Source: Polyangiaceae bacterium
GTDB taxonomy: Bacteria > Myxococcota_A > Polyangia > Nannocystales > Nannocystaceae
DNA length: 36,154 bases
Assembly (NCBI GenBank): GCA_026989935.1
Contig: JALSIN010000471.1
Span: forward strand, 1-36,154
Direction: 5' to 3'
Below are positions 18,701 to 29,123 of the stretch, piece after piece. Below the pieces are notes generated by a model. It did not search any database. It was not told the DNA's origin and worked only from the letters and a program-made list of their open reading frames with translations. The position numbers and the translations under genes were made by a program. Every line of letters begins with the position of its first letter. Position 1 is the first letter of the stretch.

Positions 18701-21700
18701 GCGCGAGGGCTTCGAGCGCGGCCCAGGCCACTGCGGGGCGGCCCGCCTCGTCGGCCAGGCGCACCCGCTCCCACAGCACCTTCTCGGAAGGACCATAGCG
18801 CGCAAGGTGCTTCGAAAGGAGCGCGTCGGCCTCGTCGAATCGACCGAGCCGAACCCCCACGCGGGCGGCGAGTGCGACGGCCTCGCCGCGGTCGGCGTCC
18901 GAAAGGTGCGCGGCGGCGGGACCGGTGGGACGGCCGAGGGGCCGCAGGGCCTGCCAGGCCTCCTCGAGCCGACCTTGGCGTGCGAGCAGCCGGCCCCACC
19001 CGAGCCGTGCGGGCTCGAAGCGCGCCGAGCAGCCGAGGGCCGCCTGGTAGCAGGCTGCGGCACGAGACTCGAACGCCTCGTGCGGTGACAGGACGTCCCC
19101 GAGTAGGGCGTATCCAAAGGGGCGGGCGTTGGGGGAAGCCGCCTCGACGATGGGGATTGCGTTGCGCGCGACGTTTGCGATGGCGTCCGTCCCGGACAGG
19201 AGCACGCGCGCGCGCCGCCCGGCATGGACGCGCGCCACTGGATCTTCGAGATAGGCCGAAAGCCAGAGGTAGGCTGCCTCGTGGGGACGTCCGAGTGGCC
19301 CCTCGAGCAACTCCGCGACGAGCTGCTCCACGTCCGCCGCGCGCGCGCGGTCTCCGGCTTCCACGAGCACGCGCCGGCGCCGTTCGAGCAGGCGCCGGAG
19401 GTCGTCGAAGCGCCCTTGCTCGCGGTAGAAGCGTACGAGGCGAGGCACACCGCGCTCGGGCAGGCGCCCGGCGCGTGCGAGTCGTTCGAGCAGGACCGCC
19501 GCTTTCGTGTCGTCCCCGAGCCCTTCGCCGTACAGCTCCGCCAGACGCTCGACGAGCGCAAGGGTCTCTTCCGGTAGATCGTGCGGTAGCTGCGGGGGGG
19601 AGAGGACTTCGGCCAGGTGGCTCGCGAGGAAGGCGGCCGCGTCCGCCATGCGCCCCTGATCTTGGAGAACTTCGACGAATTGCCCGACGATCGTGCATTG
19701 CATCTCCACGGGCACCTTGCCGTGCTCCATGGCGTCGAGGGCGACCCGGAGCGTACGTTCCGCCGCGGCCGGATCCGCCCGGAAGTCACGCTCGATCCGG
19801 GCAATCTCCTGCAAGGTTTGGACCCGTTCGGCGGGGAGCTGTCGCGGCGCGAGGGCGCGAAGGTGCGGCGCGAGTTCCAGCCACTTGCCCCGGTCACGCA
19901 GCACCCGAATGAGGGCTGTGCGAGCCTCCAAACGGTCGGGGGCCTCGGCCAGCACGTGCACGAGGATTCGCTCGGCTTCCTCCGAGTCGTCGCGCACCTC
20001 GTGCAGCAGAAGTGCACGCTCGATTCGGGCCGCGATCGACGTGGCGCCGGAGGCACGTTCGGCCACCGTCGCCAGCAGGTCGATGCGCGCCTGCGCGTCC
20101 CCGTCGAGGGCGGCCAACTCGGCGGCGCGATCCCGAAGCAACGGGGCGTCGGGATGGCGTTCGACGAGGGCGTCCGCGATGGCGCGGGCGGCGTCGAGGT
20201 CGAACGACGAGAACGCCGCGTCCAGACCGCGGCCTGCCACGTCGGAGGCCGCACGATCGCCCAGCGGAAGCCGCCGGAGGATCTCGACCGTCCAGCGGAC
20301 CGCGTCGGTCGGTCGGCACGAGGCCTCGGCGGTCTCGAACAGCGAGAGCAACACGTCCGGGTCGTCCGGGGCGATCGCTTGCGCTGCTTCGAGGGTGGCG
20401 TAGGCGAGGTCCTCCCGCCCGAGGTGATCGAGCTGAACGTGGGCGAGTCGCTTGAGCACCTCGACGCGTTCGTTCGGTTCCAGCACGTTCACCCACGCGG
20501 CCAGCACGTCGGCCGAGGCCCGATGCGCCCCGAGCTCGTCGAGGGCACCGAGGCAGGCTTCGATGAGGGGGCGGCATTCGATGTGCGCGAGGGCGAGGCA
20601 GCGTATGGCCTCGACCGCGTCCTCGCGCGGCCCGACGCAGGCCTCGGCCTGGACGAGGGCGGCCATCTCGTCGGCCGAAAACGTCTCGAACGGCCGCGCG
20701 CTTGCGATGGCGGCGACGACGCGCCGGCACGTGTCCGAGGCATCGTCGCCGGCACACAGGACCCAAAGTGCGCGGTGGAGCGGCAAGTCGCCCGGGGCCT
20801 CGGCCACGGCGGCGGCGACGGTGCGCACGGCCTCGTCACGTGCGTCGCCGGTCAGGGCGTCCGCCTGGGCGAGGGCTGCGGCCAGATCCGCGAAGCGAGC
20901 GGGCGAAAGCGCCTCGGCCCGGCGCCACGCCGACGCGAGCGCTCGTTCGTAGCATGCGGCGGAGATCCGACCGGCCAGGGCGAGCACGAACGTCGCGTGT
21001 TCGTCGGCGGAGAGGACGGCGGCTGCCGCCCCGAAGACCGCCTCGTCCAGCGGCGCAGCGGCGCCGTTTTCATCGGCCGACAGGGCGCGGGCCACGACGC
21101 GGGCCAGTGCGCGTCCGTCTCGCAGGAGGCGGGCGAGGCGGGCGAGTGCGAGCCGCACCGTTTCGGAGCGGGCGAGATCCCGTAGGCAGACGTCCTCGAA
21201 GACCTGTACGTCGCCGGACTCGCGGGCGGCCCAGACCGCGGCCTCCAAAAGGTCGTCTTGGATCGCGGCGTCCGGCCGGAGGAGGGGCAGCAGTGCCATG
21301 ACGGCTCCAACGTCCGCCTGGGCCACGGCCAGTCGGGTGAGCGCCGTGGCGACGCGGTCCCGCAGGTCCGACGGGGGCAGCGAGGCGGCGGCTTCGCACA
21401 GCGGGGGCCAGCAAACGGGGTCGAGCAGTGCGCTCTCGCAGGCGCGCTCGACCAGATCCGGCAGCACCTCGTCGCCGCCGAGGTGTACGAGGGCCCGCAG
21501 GGCCGCCCGCAGTGCGTCGTCGGGCCGCCCGCACGCCAGGCGACGGCGTACGAACAAACGGGCGGCCGCGGCCCGCGGCGCCGGCCAGGCCACACCGGTG
21601 GCGAGCGGGCACAGGTGGGCGAGCAGGTCGTCCAGCTCTGGGAGAGGGCTCCCCGACGAGACGGACTCGACCGTCTCCCACGACGCGAGCAGGACGTCGA

Positions 21701-24251
21701 ATAGGGGCGCGTCGGGGGCGAGGTGGCCCGCCTCCGTGGCGGCGGTGACGGCGGCGCTCGCGGCGAGTCGAGCGCGGCTTTGCGCCGTGTCGCCGGCGAC
21801 CCGTGCTGCGATCCGCACGGCTCTATCGAGGACATCCGAAGCCGGAGGGGCCTTGGCGGCGGCTTCGAGCGCGCGCCCGATCGCCTCGTCGGTGCCGAGA
21901 ACGCCGGCTGCCTCGACGGCCAGCGTCACCGCGTCGGGCGTTTCGGGGACGGCGCCACCGTCGGGCGCCAAAAGGCTCCATACGATTTTCCACTGTCGAG
22001 CATCGGCCGCCCACCCCGCTGCCTCGACGGCCAGCGCTTGCCGCGCGTCGGCCCCGGGGTGTTCTTCGATCCAGGTCGCCACGAAACGGGCGGCGTCTTT
22101 GGCGAAGCCGAGACGTGCGGCCGCCGCCGCCTCGCGTCGTACCGTATCGGCACCGTCTCGGGGCGGACGATCGGAAAGGAGTAGATCGGCGCAGGCCTTC
22201 GGGTCGGTGATCGCAGCGACGTCCGAAACCTCGGCGATGGCGTCCGCTAGGGCCGCCCGTGCCCGGGCCCGGACGGGGGCGTCGGGCAGGACACAGTTGC
22301 TCCAGCGCACGATGGCGGCGGCGCGTTGGTCTGGGGCCAGCGTCGCCGCCGCCTCGATCCGTGCGGCCGCCTGCGCGTCCGTCACGATCGCGAGAGCCTT
22401 GGCCCGTTCGAGGACGGCCTCGGGTACCGGATCCAGTCGTCGCAGCAGCAGACGCACGAGCGGTGAAGGGAGCGTCCCGACCGGCTCGACGACCGGCCGG
22501 ACAAGCGCCATCGCCGCGTCTTCGCGGGCCGCTTCCAGGCAGGCGACGGCCGCGGCGCGGACGATCCCCCGCAGGTCATCGTCGTGTTGGGCCTCGTCGG
22601 CGACGGTGTGTGCCACGGCGATTGCGCCGTCGAGGTCCCCCGCGTCGAGTCGGGCACGAAGTGTGGCCGCGGCGGTTCGTGTGCGGCGGGGGGTGTCCAG
22701 CACTCCGAGGAACGGTTCGAGGAGCACGGGGGAGGCACCCGTGGCTTCGACGAAGTCGAACAGTGCCCGGGCCGTGTCCGGTTGCACGGCGAGCGCGGGC
22801 GCGACGGCCTCGGCTGCAGCCGGGACCGCGACCGGGGCGACCGTTTGCAGGAGGGAGGCGATGGCCCTTGGATCCTCTGCAAGGGCGCGTGCCGCATCGG
22901 CCAGTCGGTGTGGTGCGGCGAGGATTCGTGCGGCCGCCCGGACTGATTCTGCGGCGGCCGCGAGACGTCGCAGGTCGGCCGCGTCGAGTTCGATCGGAGC
23001 ATGGATGGCGAGCGCGGCCTCGTACCATCGTACGATCTCGATGGCTCGGTCGGGCGCGAGGGCTCGCGCAAGAGCGCGCGCCGCGACCGCGCGGGTTCGT
23101 TCACATAGCTTGGGATCCTTCGTGGCGTTCGCCACGGCCGCTTGCAGGTCGTCCGGTAGGGGTCGTCCGGTTCGAGCGGTCAGCGTCAGGCGAGCGGCCC
23201 GGGCCGCGGTGGCGATCTCACGTTCCCCGTACGCGGCGACTTCGTCGAGGCGGCCGAGGACCGCGGCCCACTCCCCGGCGGCAATGGTGCGGCGGGCGAG
23301 GGGCCCCTGGGCGTTCGAGGCGCCGGGCCGACGCGCGGCCACGGCCCGTGCGGCGGCGAGGGCGTGCGCTTCGACCTCGGCCCCTCGCGCGTCCGACACG
23401 ACGGTCAGGAGCGCGGTGGCGAGGTCCGAAACCCCCATTTCGTCCAACTCGCGGGTGGCCTCGTCGAACGCTCCCGCCGCGGCCGCCCGCGCCGCGCGGT
23501 GCAGGACCCCTTCGGGGACCTTGGGGGGCGCCGAAGCTGTGTCGGCCTCCCCCACGATCACTTCGAGCGCGCCCTCGACGGGTGCGGTCCAGCCGCCGCC
23601 GGTTTCAAAACCGAGCGGCGGACGAAAACCGGCGGCGACGTGGATCCCGACGGGCAGGGTGCGAAGGTCCCACACGAAGGCGTCTTCGCCGGTGGCGGGA
23701 ACGAACGATCCGAAGGAGGGAAGGCGCCGCCCAAGGTGGCTGGCGCATGCCGCGGCCTCCAGGATTTCGTGGACCGTCGCGTGCCGCCCGTCGAAGAACA
23801 AAAGCGGCCTCGCTCGCAGGGTAAGGCGCCACCCTTCCAGGGCGGGGAGCAGGGCGAAGACCGCGAGGGCCGGGCGGGCGTCGGGGAGAAGCCCCGTTGC
23901 CCAGAGCAGCGGGGCGATCGCCGGGCGCGTGACGAGCGAGACCGTGTGCAGGCGGGCGAACGGCGCCACGGGGCCGTGCGGAAGCGGTGTGTCCGCCTGG
24001 GCCGCCAAGGCGAGGCGGACGTGGAGTCGTTCGGCGCAGCAGGCGACGTGGCGGTAGGCGCCGGGCCGCAGGCCTGCCTCGCCCGCGAGCGGTCCATCCC
24101 GGACGAGGGCCCGGTAGGCGGTGACCTGCGCCGCAGGGCCCAGGTCGATGCCCTCGAACGACAGCCGCGCGGCTCTCCGTTCGAGCCACAGGAGCACGCG
24201 CGGTGGCGAGCGAGGAAGGAGGAAGCGCCCCGGTGCGTGCGGTGCAGCCAT
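15720..24251 (-). CDS. Giant TPR-like helical-repeat protein (2843 residues)
   Basis: This is a single uninterrupted 2843-residue frame. The first 230 residues form a mixed domain I do not recognise (LPRSPPRVLLWLERRAARLS, then FVWDLRTLPVGIHVAAGFRP). About 2300 residues of Ala/Leu/Arg/Asp-rich helical pairs follow, with tetratricopeptide-like spacing, for example RDRGKWLELAPHLRALAP and YREQGRFDDLRRLLERRRRV. The last 200 residues are a distinct domain (PILCIDPRCAVLDPAEFQAR, AVAWALARRGLGALPSGTEP). No signal peptide or transmembrane helix is evident, so a cytoplasmic scaffold is likely; partners are unknown. The ATG at 24251 lies 21 bases after a TGCTACGAT promoter-like element, and the open frame upstream of it is Arg/Pro-rich noncoding. 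Similar giant TPR proteins occur in myxobacteria, mostly uncharacterised. Confidence 0.85.
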   Translation of the reverse strand: MAAPHAPGRFLLPRSPPRVLLWLERRAARLSFEGIDLGPAAQVTAYRALVRDGPLAGEAGLRPGAYRHVACCAERLHVRLALAAQADTPLPHGPVAPFARLHTVSLVTRPAIAPLLWATGLLPDARPALAVFALLPALEGWRLTLRARPLLFFDGRHATVHEILEAAACASHLGRRLPSFGSFVPATGEDAFVWDLRTLPVGIHVAAGFRPPLGFETGGGWTAPVEGALEVIVGEADTASAPPKVPEGVLHRAARAAAAGAFDEATRELDEMGVSDLATALLTVVSDARGAEVEAHALAAARAVAARRPGASNAQGPLARRTIAAGEWAAVLGRLDEVAAYGEREIATAARAARLTLTARTGRPLPDDLQAAVANATKDPKLCERTRAVAARALARALAPDRAIEIVRWYEAALAIHAPIELDAADLRRLAAAAESVRAAARILAAPHRLADAARALAEDPRAIASLLQTVAPVAVPAAAEAVAPALAVQPDTARALFDFVEATGASPVLLEPFLGVLDTPRRTRTAAATLRARLDAGDLDGAIAVAHTVADEAQHDDDLRGIVRAAAVACLEAAREDAAMALVRPVVEPVGTLPSPLVRLLLRRLDPVPEAVLERAKALAIVTDAQAAARIEAAATLAPDQRAAAIVRWSNCVLPDAPVRARARAALADAIAEVSDVAAITDPKACADLLLSDRPPRDGADTVRREAAAAARLGFAKDAARFVATWIEEHPGADARQALAVEAAGWAADARQWKIVWSLLAPDGGAVPETPDAVTLAVEAAGVLGTDEAIGRALEAAAKAPPASDVLDRAVRIAARVAGDTAQSRARLAASAAVTAATEAGHLAPDAPLFDVLLASWETVESVSSGSPLPELDDLLAHLCPLATGVAWPAPRAAAARLFVRRRLACGRPDDALRAALRALVHLGGDEVLPDLVERACESALLDPVCWPPLCEAAASLPPSDLRDRVATALTRLAVAQADVGAVMALLPLLRPDAAIQDDLLEAAVWAARESGDVQVFEDVCLRDLARSETVRLALARLARLLRDGRALARVVARALSADENGAAAPLDEAVFGAAAAVLSADEHATFVLALAGRISAACYERALASAWRRAEALSPARFADLAAALAQADALTGDARDEAVRTVAAAVAEAPGDLPLHRALWVLCAGDDASDTCRRVVAAIASARPFETFSADEMAALVQAEACVGPREDAVEAIRCLALAHIECRPLIEACLGALDELGAHRASADVLAAWVNVLEPNERVEVLKRLAHVQLDHLGREDLAYATLEAAQAIAPDDPDVLLSLFETAEASCRPTDAVRWTVEILRRLPLGDRAASDVAGRGLDAAFSSFDLDAARAIADALVERHPDAPLLRDRAAELAALDGDAQARIDLLATVAERASGATSIAARIERALLLHEVRDDSEEAERILVHVLAEAPDRLEARTALIRVLRDRGKWLELAPHLRALAPRQLPAERVQTLQEIARIERDFRADPAAAERTLRVALDAMEHGKVPVEMQCTIVGQFVEVLQDQGRMADAAAFLASHLAEVLSPPQLPHDLPEETLALVERLAELYGEGLGDDTKAAVLLERLARAGRLPERGVPRLVRFYREQGRFDDLRRLLERRRRVLVEAGDRARAADVEQLVAELLEGPLGRPHEAAYLWLSAYLEDPVARVHAGRRARVLLSGTDAIANVARNAIPIVEAASPNARPFGYALLGDVLSPHEAFESRAAACYQAALGCSARFEPARLGWGRLLARQGRLEEAWQALRPLGRPTGPAAAHLSDADRGEAVALAARVGVRLGRFDEADALLSKHLARYGPSEKVLWERVRLADEAGRPAVAWAALEALAPLPLSSMLRAEVAYRRARLLLDGAVAPRTDATNEQARVLLVEAVTADPRHADARRRLADLARSRSDWSTYAQTLFLGLRDLGPSADRARLQAELAVIYARYLDDAASARRNLDAALCAAPEDEVVQRHVRDAALVLANPGRHGRLLARAADGPSERSPRARAALLLLATRLFLRDEDLVAAEQAARRALGHVSSDDPLARDARTLLSDIEQVDHRDLRTERTMIRRCLEEEDDPEERAHMQLRLAEVSMALGDDTTARTVLRDALAEHLDATDPTRVYLLSRALGRAYEQTGRFETFARALVRLADRAEGPGRARALFEAARALGRSRPFPDDAPRRLAEALEAATPGAEGDPGAEILSAWATVLSPDAARRAVEQVAPAIEAAGTPALALALADLARRAGTPGVAAPALARAAEHPLEGSTAVQVLLAYADALEATGRSGEALVASRRAQALAARMAPDRLDDATNAALARARRLGKLDVAFDVLAVALRHRRPLRRSDLADLRALSDELGRPHDLHRLLTGARTDVPLPRDRAELLRTRAELTIDHPHVVERDPLGSAFDDLRTALELDPGNRAVLAALLPVAFGRRDWARTQACAVGLLAHGPNEGAALLGGLASALLEGKSAWSLGLAPLPAQRRGSSAVLGALGDALSAVAEQGPLAHLDAVLQSAAHLLGGAHELRDRVRAFCRKRPHHAGLYLALGRLEEAARHGAKAHLLYQLAAFLTPTGPLARWVRRLPPRPTPPWPPDLSPGRFGLPEGVVLALERAAPALGRLAPPPPAANAPHVADLVSVAADLLASLRLPGPTPVLRLVLREAGSCVTGHAAEQPILCIDPRCAVLDPAEFQARLAVAWALARRGLGALPSGTEPFLVEFLDALAAVLDPSHTPATPTAARIFRGMMSNDTFVRETAGSVDARHRLLDEIVAVLASPASVRWHGQRLELFAWVEAVRHGARLDGVLYALSGRAPTNPDEALAVLEEPAAASVLRALDLV

Positions 24252-24625
24252 GGCGGCGAGCGGCCGCCGGCGATCGTAGCACGGCGTCTTGCGCGGCCCC
24301 GGCGTGCGGGCGAGGGGCGGCGCAGGATGTGCGCCGGGCCGCGGGCCTCGCCGGCGTGTGGCCCCGCCGGGTGGGGGCACGGGCGGGGATCTTCGCTCCG
24401 TTCGCACGTGTGGGCGGCATCCCTGGGCGGTGGTGCAGATTCCTCGATGTCCCACGGCCGTGGGTTCGGCGCCGGCCCGCCCGGCGGTGCGCGGGCCATC
24501 CGGGCGATGGATGGATCGAACCCCGAGCCGCGGCCGGGGGGCGGCGAACCCCGGAGCGCTCGGCCGCCGCCGCGGGTGCGCAGGTGGGTCGCGATCCCGC
24601 GGTTCGAGGCCGGTGGTGGTGGCGC
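24252..24625. other. Intergenic region with promoter of the giant gene
   Basis: It lies between two minus-strand genes. The only signal I can support is the extended -10 at 24273-24281 for the giant gene. The rest is GC-rich without a believable frame or terminator. Confidence 0.6.
24273..24281 (-). promoter_or_regulatory. Extended -10 element for the giant TPR-like gene
   Basis: On the minus strand this reads TGCTACGAT (TGn plus TACGAT). The hexamer ends 21 bases before the ATG at 24251. No purine-rich ribosome binding site is seen in the short leader. Confidence 0.45.
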
Positions 24626-26341
24626 TCAGCCGCCGCCGCCGCGGGCGAGCAGGCCGGTGCGCAGCAGGCCGCCGCGCATCCCGACGCGGTCGCACACCGA
24701 GTACGGGCGAAGGACGCGCTTGCCCTCCTCGTCCGTGGCGAGCTTCGTCTCGTAGGTCATAAGGCGCGCGATGCGGTCTTTCGACGGCACGATGGCGCCG
24801 CGTGCCTTGTCTTCGAGGCAGCTTCGTGCGGCGAAGTGCGACAGGACGCGCTTGGCCTTCTCGCGGGCGAGCCGGCGGGCGATGGTGGGTCGGGCCGCCT
24901 CGAAGCCCTCGTCCGTGGCTTCCTCCTTGCGGTCGATGCCGGCCACCACGAAGCCGGTGGGCGCCTCGAACACCGCGGGGAGCACCTCGGTGCCGGCGGG
25001 CGCATCCCAGGCCGCCGCCACCAGGTCCGGCATGGGGCCGAGGCCCGGGACCGGCTTGCCGCGCGCGAACAGGCCGGTGGTCCGCAGGACCGGCCCCGCC
25101 TGGTCGGGGCTCGCCGCCTCGCCCGCGATCCGTTGCTCGATCCCGGGGGCGCCGGCGCCGGCGGGATCGAACAGGTCGTCGAGCCGCTTGCCGTTCTTGG
25201 CGGCCAGCAGGGCCTCCTCGGCGGCCTGGCGCGCCAGGGCCCGGCCCCGCTTGTCCCGCAGGGCCTCCTCGGCCAGCTCCGCGAGCGCATCGTCTTCGGG
25301 CACGTCGCCTTCGCGGCGGGCCCGGACCCATGCCACGTAGTAGGCGTCCTCGCCGTCGATGACGTCGCTGACGGCCCCCGTGGCGAGCCCGCGGGCGGCC
25401 TCGTCCACCGCCGGCGCGAGCCCCGATCCCGTCCCTTCCTCGTTGACCCAGCCGACCGCGCCGCCGCGCCGGGCCGACGCATGGCTCGACACCTCGCGGG
25501 CCACCGCCTCGAAGCGCTCGCCGCCACGGATCCGTCGCAGGGCCTGTTGTGCGGACTTGCGCGCGCCCGCACGGTCCTTGGGGATCTCGATCACGTACAG
25601 GCGCATCTGCTTGGGCAGTCGGGAGAAGCGCAGGGCCTGCTTCTTCTTGCGCGCCACCAGGTCGTCACGGTTCGCCTCGACGTAGGCGCGGATCTCCTCC
25701 TCGGTGGGGTCTACGAGCTGCGCGTAGTCGGCGGTCTCGAACCGCACGTAGCGCAGGGAGAGCCGGTTCGCCTCGTCTTCATAGGCCTTGCGTACCTCCG
25801 AAGGCGGCACCGTGGTCGCGGCCGCCACCGTGTCCCGCACCGTCCGCGCCAGGATCTCGTCGGCCTGGATCTCCAGGTACCGGGGCTCGGGGACGCGCAG
25901 CGCCCCCAACCATCCGTCCTTGAACAGGGCGTAGTTGAACTTGGCGTCGCCGAGCCAGTCGAAGGTGTCCCCCAGGACGATGAAGTGACCGTTCATGGTG
26001 AGCGTCTCGGCGTCCCACTTCGTGGCGGCCAGGCCCATGGCGCGCCCGATCCGGGCGAGTTCCAGGCGCTCGACGATGGCGTCGAGCACCTCCTCCCGCA
26101 GGCCGATCAGCTCGGCCATGCGTTCGTCCTTGGGCATGGGCAGGACCCGCGCCATCACCGCGTGCTGGTACCGGAAATCGGCGTCCGTCACGTCCTCGCC
26201 GTGGACTTTCACCAGCGGCGAGGCGCCGAAGGTCAGGCTGTCGCTGGGAAGCCCGAAGCTCAACCCGAAGACGAGGGCGAGCACGCCGAGAATGATCCAG
26301 GCGAAGACACTCGAGGCCGAGCGGCGCAGGAATTCGAGCAT
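24626..26341 (-). CDS. PpiD/SurA-like periplasmic peptidyl-prolyl isomerase
   Basis: This 571-residue protein is anchored by one N-terminal transmembrane helix (about 11-33, SVFAWIILGVLALVFGLSFG). A SurA_N-like chaperone segment follows, then a parvulin-type rotamase region (about 250-350; LYVIEIPKD, GGERFEAVAREVSSHASARR, GGAVGWVN, ATGAVSDVIDGEDAYYVAWV). A second helical region and a Gly-rich end complete the chain. This is the PpiD layout: an inner-membrane-tethered foldase helping newly translocated envelope proteins. The length is near E. coli PpiD (623). The ATG at 26341 has no ribosome binding site but a TGCTACCTT element nine bases upstream. It is divergent from the mreB operon, with about 290 bases between the start codons. 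Confidence 0.85.
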   Translation of the reverse strand: MLEFLRRSASSVFAWIILGVLALVFGLSFGLPSDSLTFGASPLVKVHGEDVTDADFRYQHAVMARVLPMPKDERMAELIGLREEVLDAIVERLELARIGRAMGLAATKWDAETLTMNGHFIVLGDTFDWLGDAKFNYALFKDGWLGALRVPEPRYLEIQADEILARTVRDTVAAATTVPPSEVRKAYEDEANRLSLRYVRFETADYAQLVDPTEEEIRAYVEANRDDLVARKKKQALRFSRLPKQMRLYVIEIPKDRAGARKSAQQALRRIRGGERFEAVAREVSSHASARRGGAVGWVNEEGTGSGLAPAVDEAARGLATGAVSDVIDGEDAYYVAWVRARREGDVPEDDALAELAEEALRDKRGRALARQAAEEALLAAKNGKRLDDLFDPAGAGAPGIEQRIAGEAASPDQAGPVLRTTGLFARGKPVPGLGPMPDLVAAAWDAPAGTEVLPAVFEAPTGFVVAGIDRKEEATDEGFEAARPTIARRLAREKAKRVLSHFAARSCLEDKARGAIVPSKDRIARLMTYETKLATDEEGKRVLRPYSVCDRVGMRGGLLRTGLLARGGGG

Positions 26342-26350
26342 GGCGGCGGG

Positions 26351-26359
26351 AAGGTAGCA
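26351..26359 (-). promoter_or_regulatory. Extended -10 element for the ppiD-like gene
   Basis: On the minus strand this reads TGCTACCTT (TGn plus TACCTT). The hexamer ends nine bases before the ATG at 26341, which implies a transcript with almost no leader. Confidence 0.45.
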
Positions 26360-26481
26360 GGCGGAGGGCCCCGGGGCCGCGCATCGCGCGGGGGCGGCGC
26401 AATTCGGCCTGAGGGCCGGATACATCCCGGGGCCGGGCGCCTCGCGTGGCCGGCCGCCGGACGGGGGCGCCCAAGGGGTAA

Positions 26482-27664
<1,183 letters not shown>

Positions 27665-27666
<2 letters not shown>

Positions 27667-27670
27667 GAGG
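27665..27670 (+). promoter_or_regulatory. Strong ribosome binding site for mreC
   Basis: AGGAGG overlaps the mreB stop codon and lies six bases before the GTG at 27677, supporting that start. Confidence 0.7.
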
Positions 27671-27676
27671 GGCGCC

Positions 27677-28561
27677 GTGGCTGCGTCCTGGCGATCCGCG
27701 AAAGACGCCGCCATCGTGGCCGGCTTGTTGCTGATCCCGGTGGCCTTGCTCGTGTCCTTCGTGCGCGGACCCGAGCGGCTCGGCCCGTTCGACCGTGCCG
27801 TGCGCCGGATCGTCGTGCCCCTCGAAGCGGGGGTGTCCTATGCCACCCGGATGGTGGGGGCGTTCTTCGAGCGCTGGATCCTGCAGGCGCGGTTGCAGGA
27901 AGAAAACGCCGTGCTACGCGGGCAGGTGCGGGACCTCGAGCGCATGGTGCGACGGCTCCGATCCCTGGCCGACGAGAACGAGGAGCTTCGCCGTGCGTTG
28001 CAGATGCGGGAGAAGGCCGCGGACGACCTGCTCGTGGCCGAGCGGGTGGGGGTGGAGCAGTCCCCGCACTTTCGTGTGATCGGCGTGCGCATCGACCGCG
28101 GCCGGGGCCAGGTTCGGCCCGACATGCCCGTCATCGCCCCGGACGGGGTCGTCGGGCGCATCGACCGCACCTACGACGACTACAGCGAGGTCATGCTGAT
28201 CACCGACCCCCGCAGCCGCGTCGCGGTGGAACTGCCCCGGACGCGGGCCCAGGGGATCCTCGTCGGCGCGGGCGAGGACCTGTGCGAGGTGGAAGTACCC
28301 GAGGAGTTCGACGTGCGCGCGGGGGATCTGGTGCAGACCAGCGGCGTGGACGACATCTTTCCGAAGGGGCAGCCCATCGGGGCGGTTCGCTCCATCGAGG
28401 CGCGGCCCGACGGGACGAAGCGACTCATGGTGACACCGTTCGTCGCGTTCGACCGGTTGTTCGTGATGTGGGTGGTGCTCGCCCCGGCGCCCCGCCCGGA
28501 TCCGAAGGCCGAGCGGCCCCCACAGATCCCGCCGGCCAGCGGCCTCGCCCCGGCGCGCTAG
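27677..28561 (+). CDS. mreC: Rod shape-determining protein MreC
   Basis: This 294-residue bitopic membrane protein has an N-terminal helix (about 15-33), a coiled coil (about 65-115; QARLQEENAVLRGQVRDLER) and the periplasmic double beta-barrel domain with VIAPDGVVGRID, LITDPRSRVAVELP and GDLVQTSGVDDIFPKGQPIG. MreC activates PBP2 and links the cytoskeleton to the cell-wall enzymes. The GTG start is preceded by AGGAGG. A Pro-rich tail ends the chain. The gap to mreD is 16 bases. Confidence 0.94.
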   Translation: MAASWRSAKDAAIVAGLLLIPVALLVSFVRGPERLGPFDRAVRRIVVPLEAGVSYATRMVGAFFERWILQARLQEENAVLRGQVRDLERMVRRLRSLADENEELRRALQMREKAADDLLVAERVGVEQSPHFRVIGVRIDRGRGQVRPDMPVIAPDGVVGRIDRTYDDYSEVMLITDPRSRVAVELPRTRAQGILVGAGEDLCEVEVPEEFDVRAGDLVQTSGVDDIFPKGQPIGAVRSIEARPDGTKRLMVTPFVAFDRLFVMWVVLAPAPRPDPKAERPPQIPPASGLAPAR

Positions 28562-28577
28562 GATCGCAACCGAAACC

Positions 28578-29123
28578 ATGGTCCGTCTCGCCACGTTCGT
28601 CGTGCTGTTGCTCGCCGGCATCGCCGTTGCCGGTGGGCTGGCCGATGCCCTGCACGGGACGGTCTTCGTCCCCGCGGCCCCGGCGATCCTGACGGTGCAC
28701 CTGGCGTGGTCGGGGGTCACCCTGCCGATGGGAGTGGGCCTGGCGATCCTGGCAGGGTACCTACAAGATCTCGACAGTGGTGGCGTGATCGGTCTTTCGG
28801 CGCTCGCCTACGGCCTCGCCTTCGTGGGATTGCACCGGATCGCCCGCCGGATCAGCGCCCCGGGCGCGGTCGGTCGCGCGCTGTGGAGCGGTCTTTGGAC
28901 CTTGCTCGTGGATGTATGGGTCGCGGTCGGCCTCTACGTCCTGCTTCCCTGGGTGCGCCTTGCCCACCTCGCGGAGCGCTCGGTCTGGCAGGGGGTGTTC
29001 TGGCACGTGGCGGCGACGGCGCTGTGGGCGCCGGCCGTGTGGTTGGCGGCCGATCGGATCTACGCGCGGGTGGGACTTTTTCGCCGGGGGTTGGCCGTCG
29101 AAGGCGGAGGGGCGCGGCGATGA
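28578..29123 (+). CDS. mreD: Rod shape-determining membrane protein MreD
   Basis: This 181-residue integral membrane protein has about five hydrophobic segments and no large soluble domain. The segment GVGLAILAGYLQDLDSGGVIGLSALAYGL corresponds to the conserved MreD core around its acidic residue and glycine pair. It sits between mreC and mrdA, as in most rod-shaped bacteria. The stop overlaps the mrdA start as ATGA. Confidence 0.9.
   Translation: MVRLATFVVLLLAGIAVAGGLADALHGTVFVPAAPAILTVHLAWSGVTLPMGVGLAILAGYLQDLDSGGVIGLSALAYGLAFVGLHRIARRISAPGAVGRALWSGLWTLLVDVWVAVGLYVLLPWVRLAHLAERSVWQGVFWHVAATALWAPAVWLAADRIYARVGLFRRGLAVEGGGARR

Noticed and set aside
21298-24057. 919-codon open frame on the plus strand
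   Set aside because: It lies opposite the giant TPR-like gene. The product is Ala/Ser/Arg low-complexity, the mirror of Ala/Leu/Arg codons on the other strand.
24252-25331. N-terminal extension of the giant gene
   Set aside because: The frame is open, but the extension is Arg/Pro/Gly-rich, runs through the promoter region and into the ppiD-like gene in another frame.
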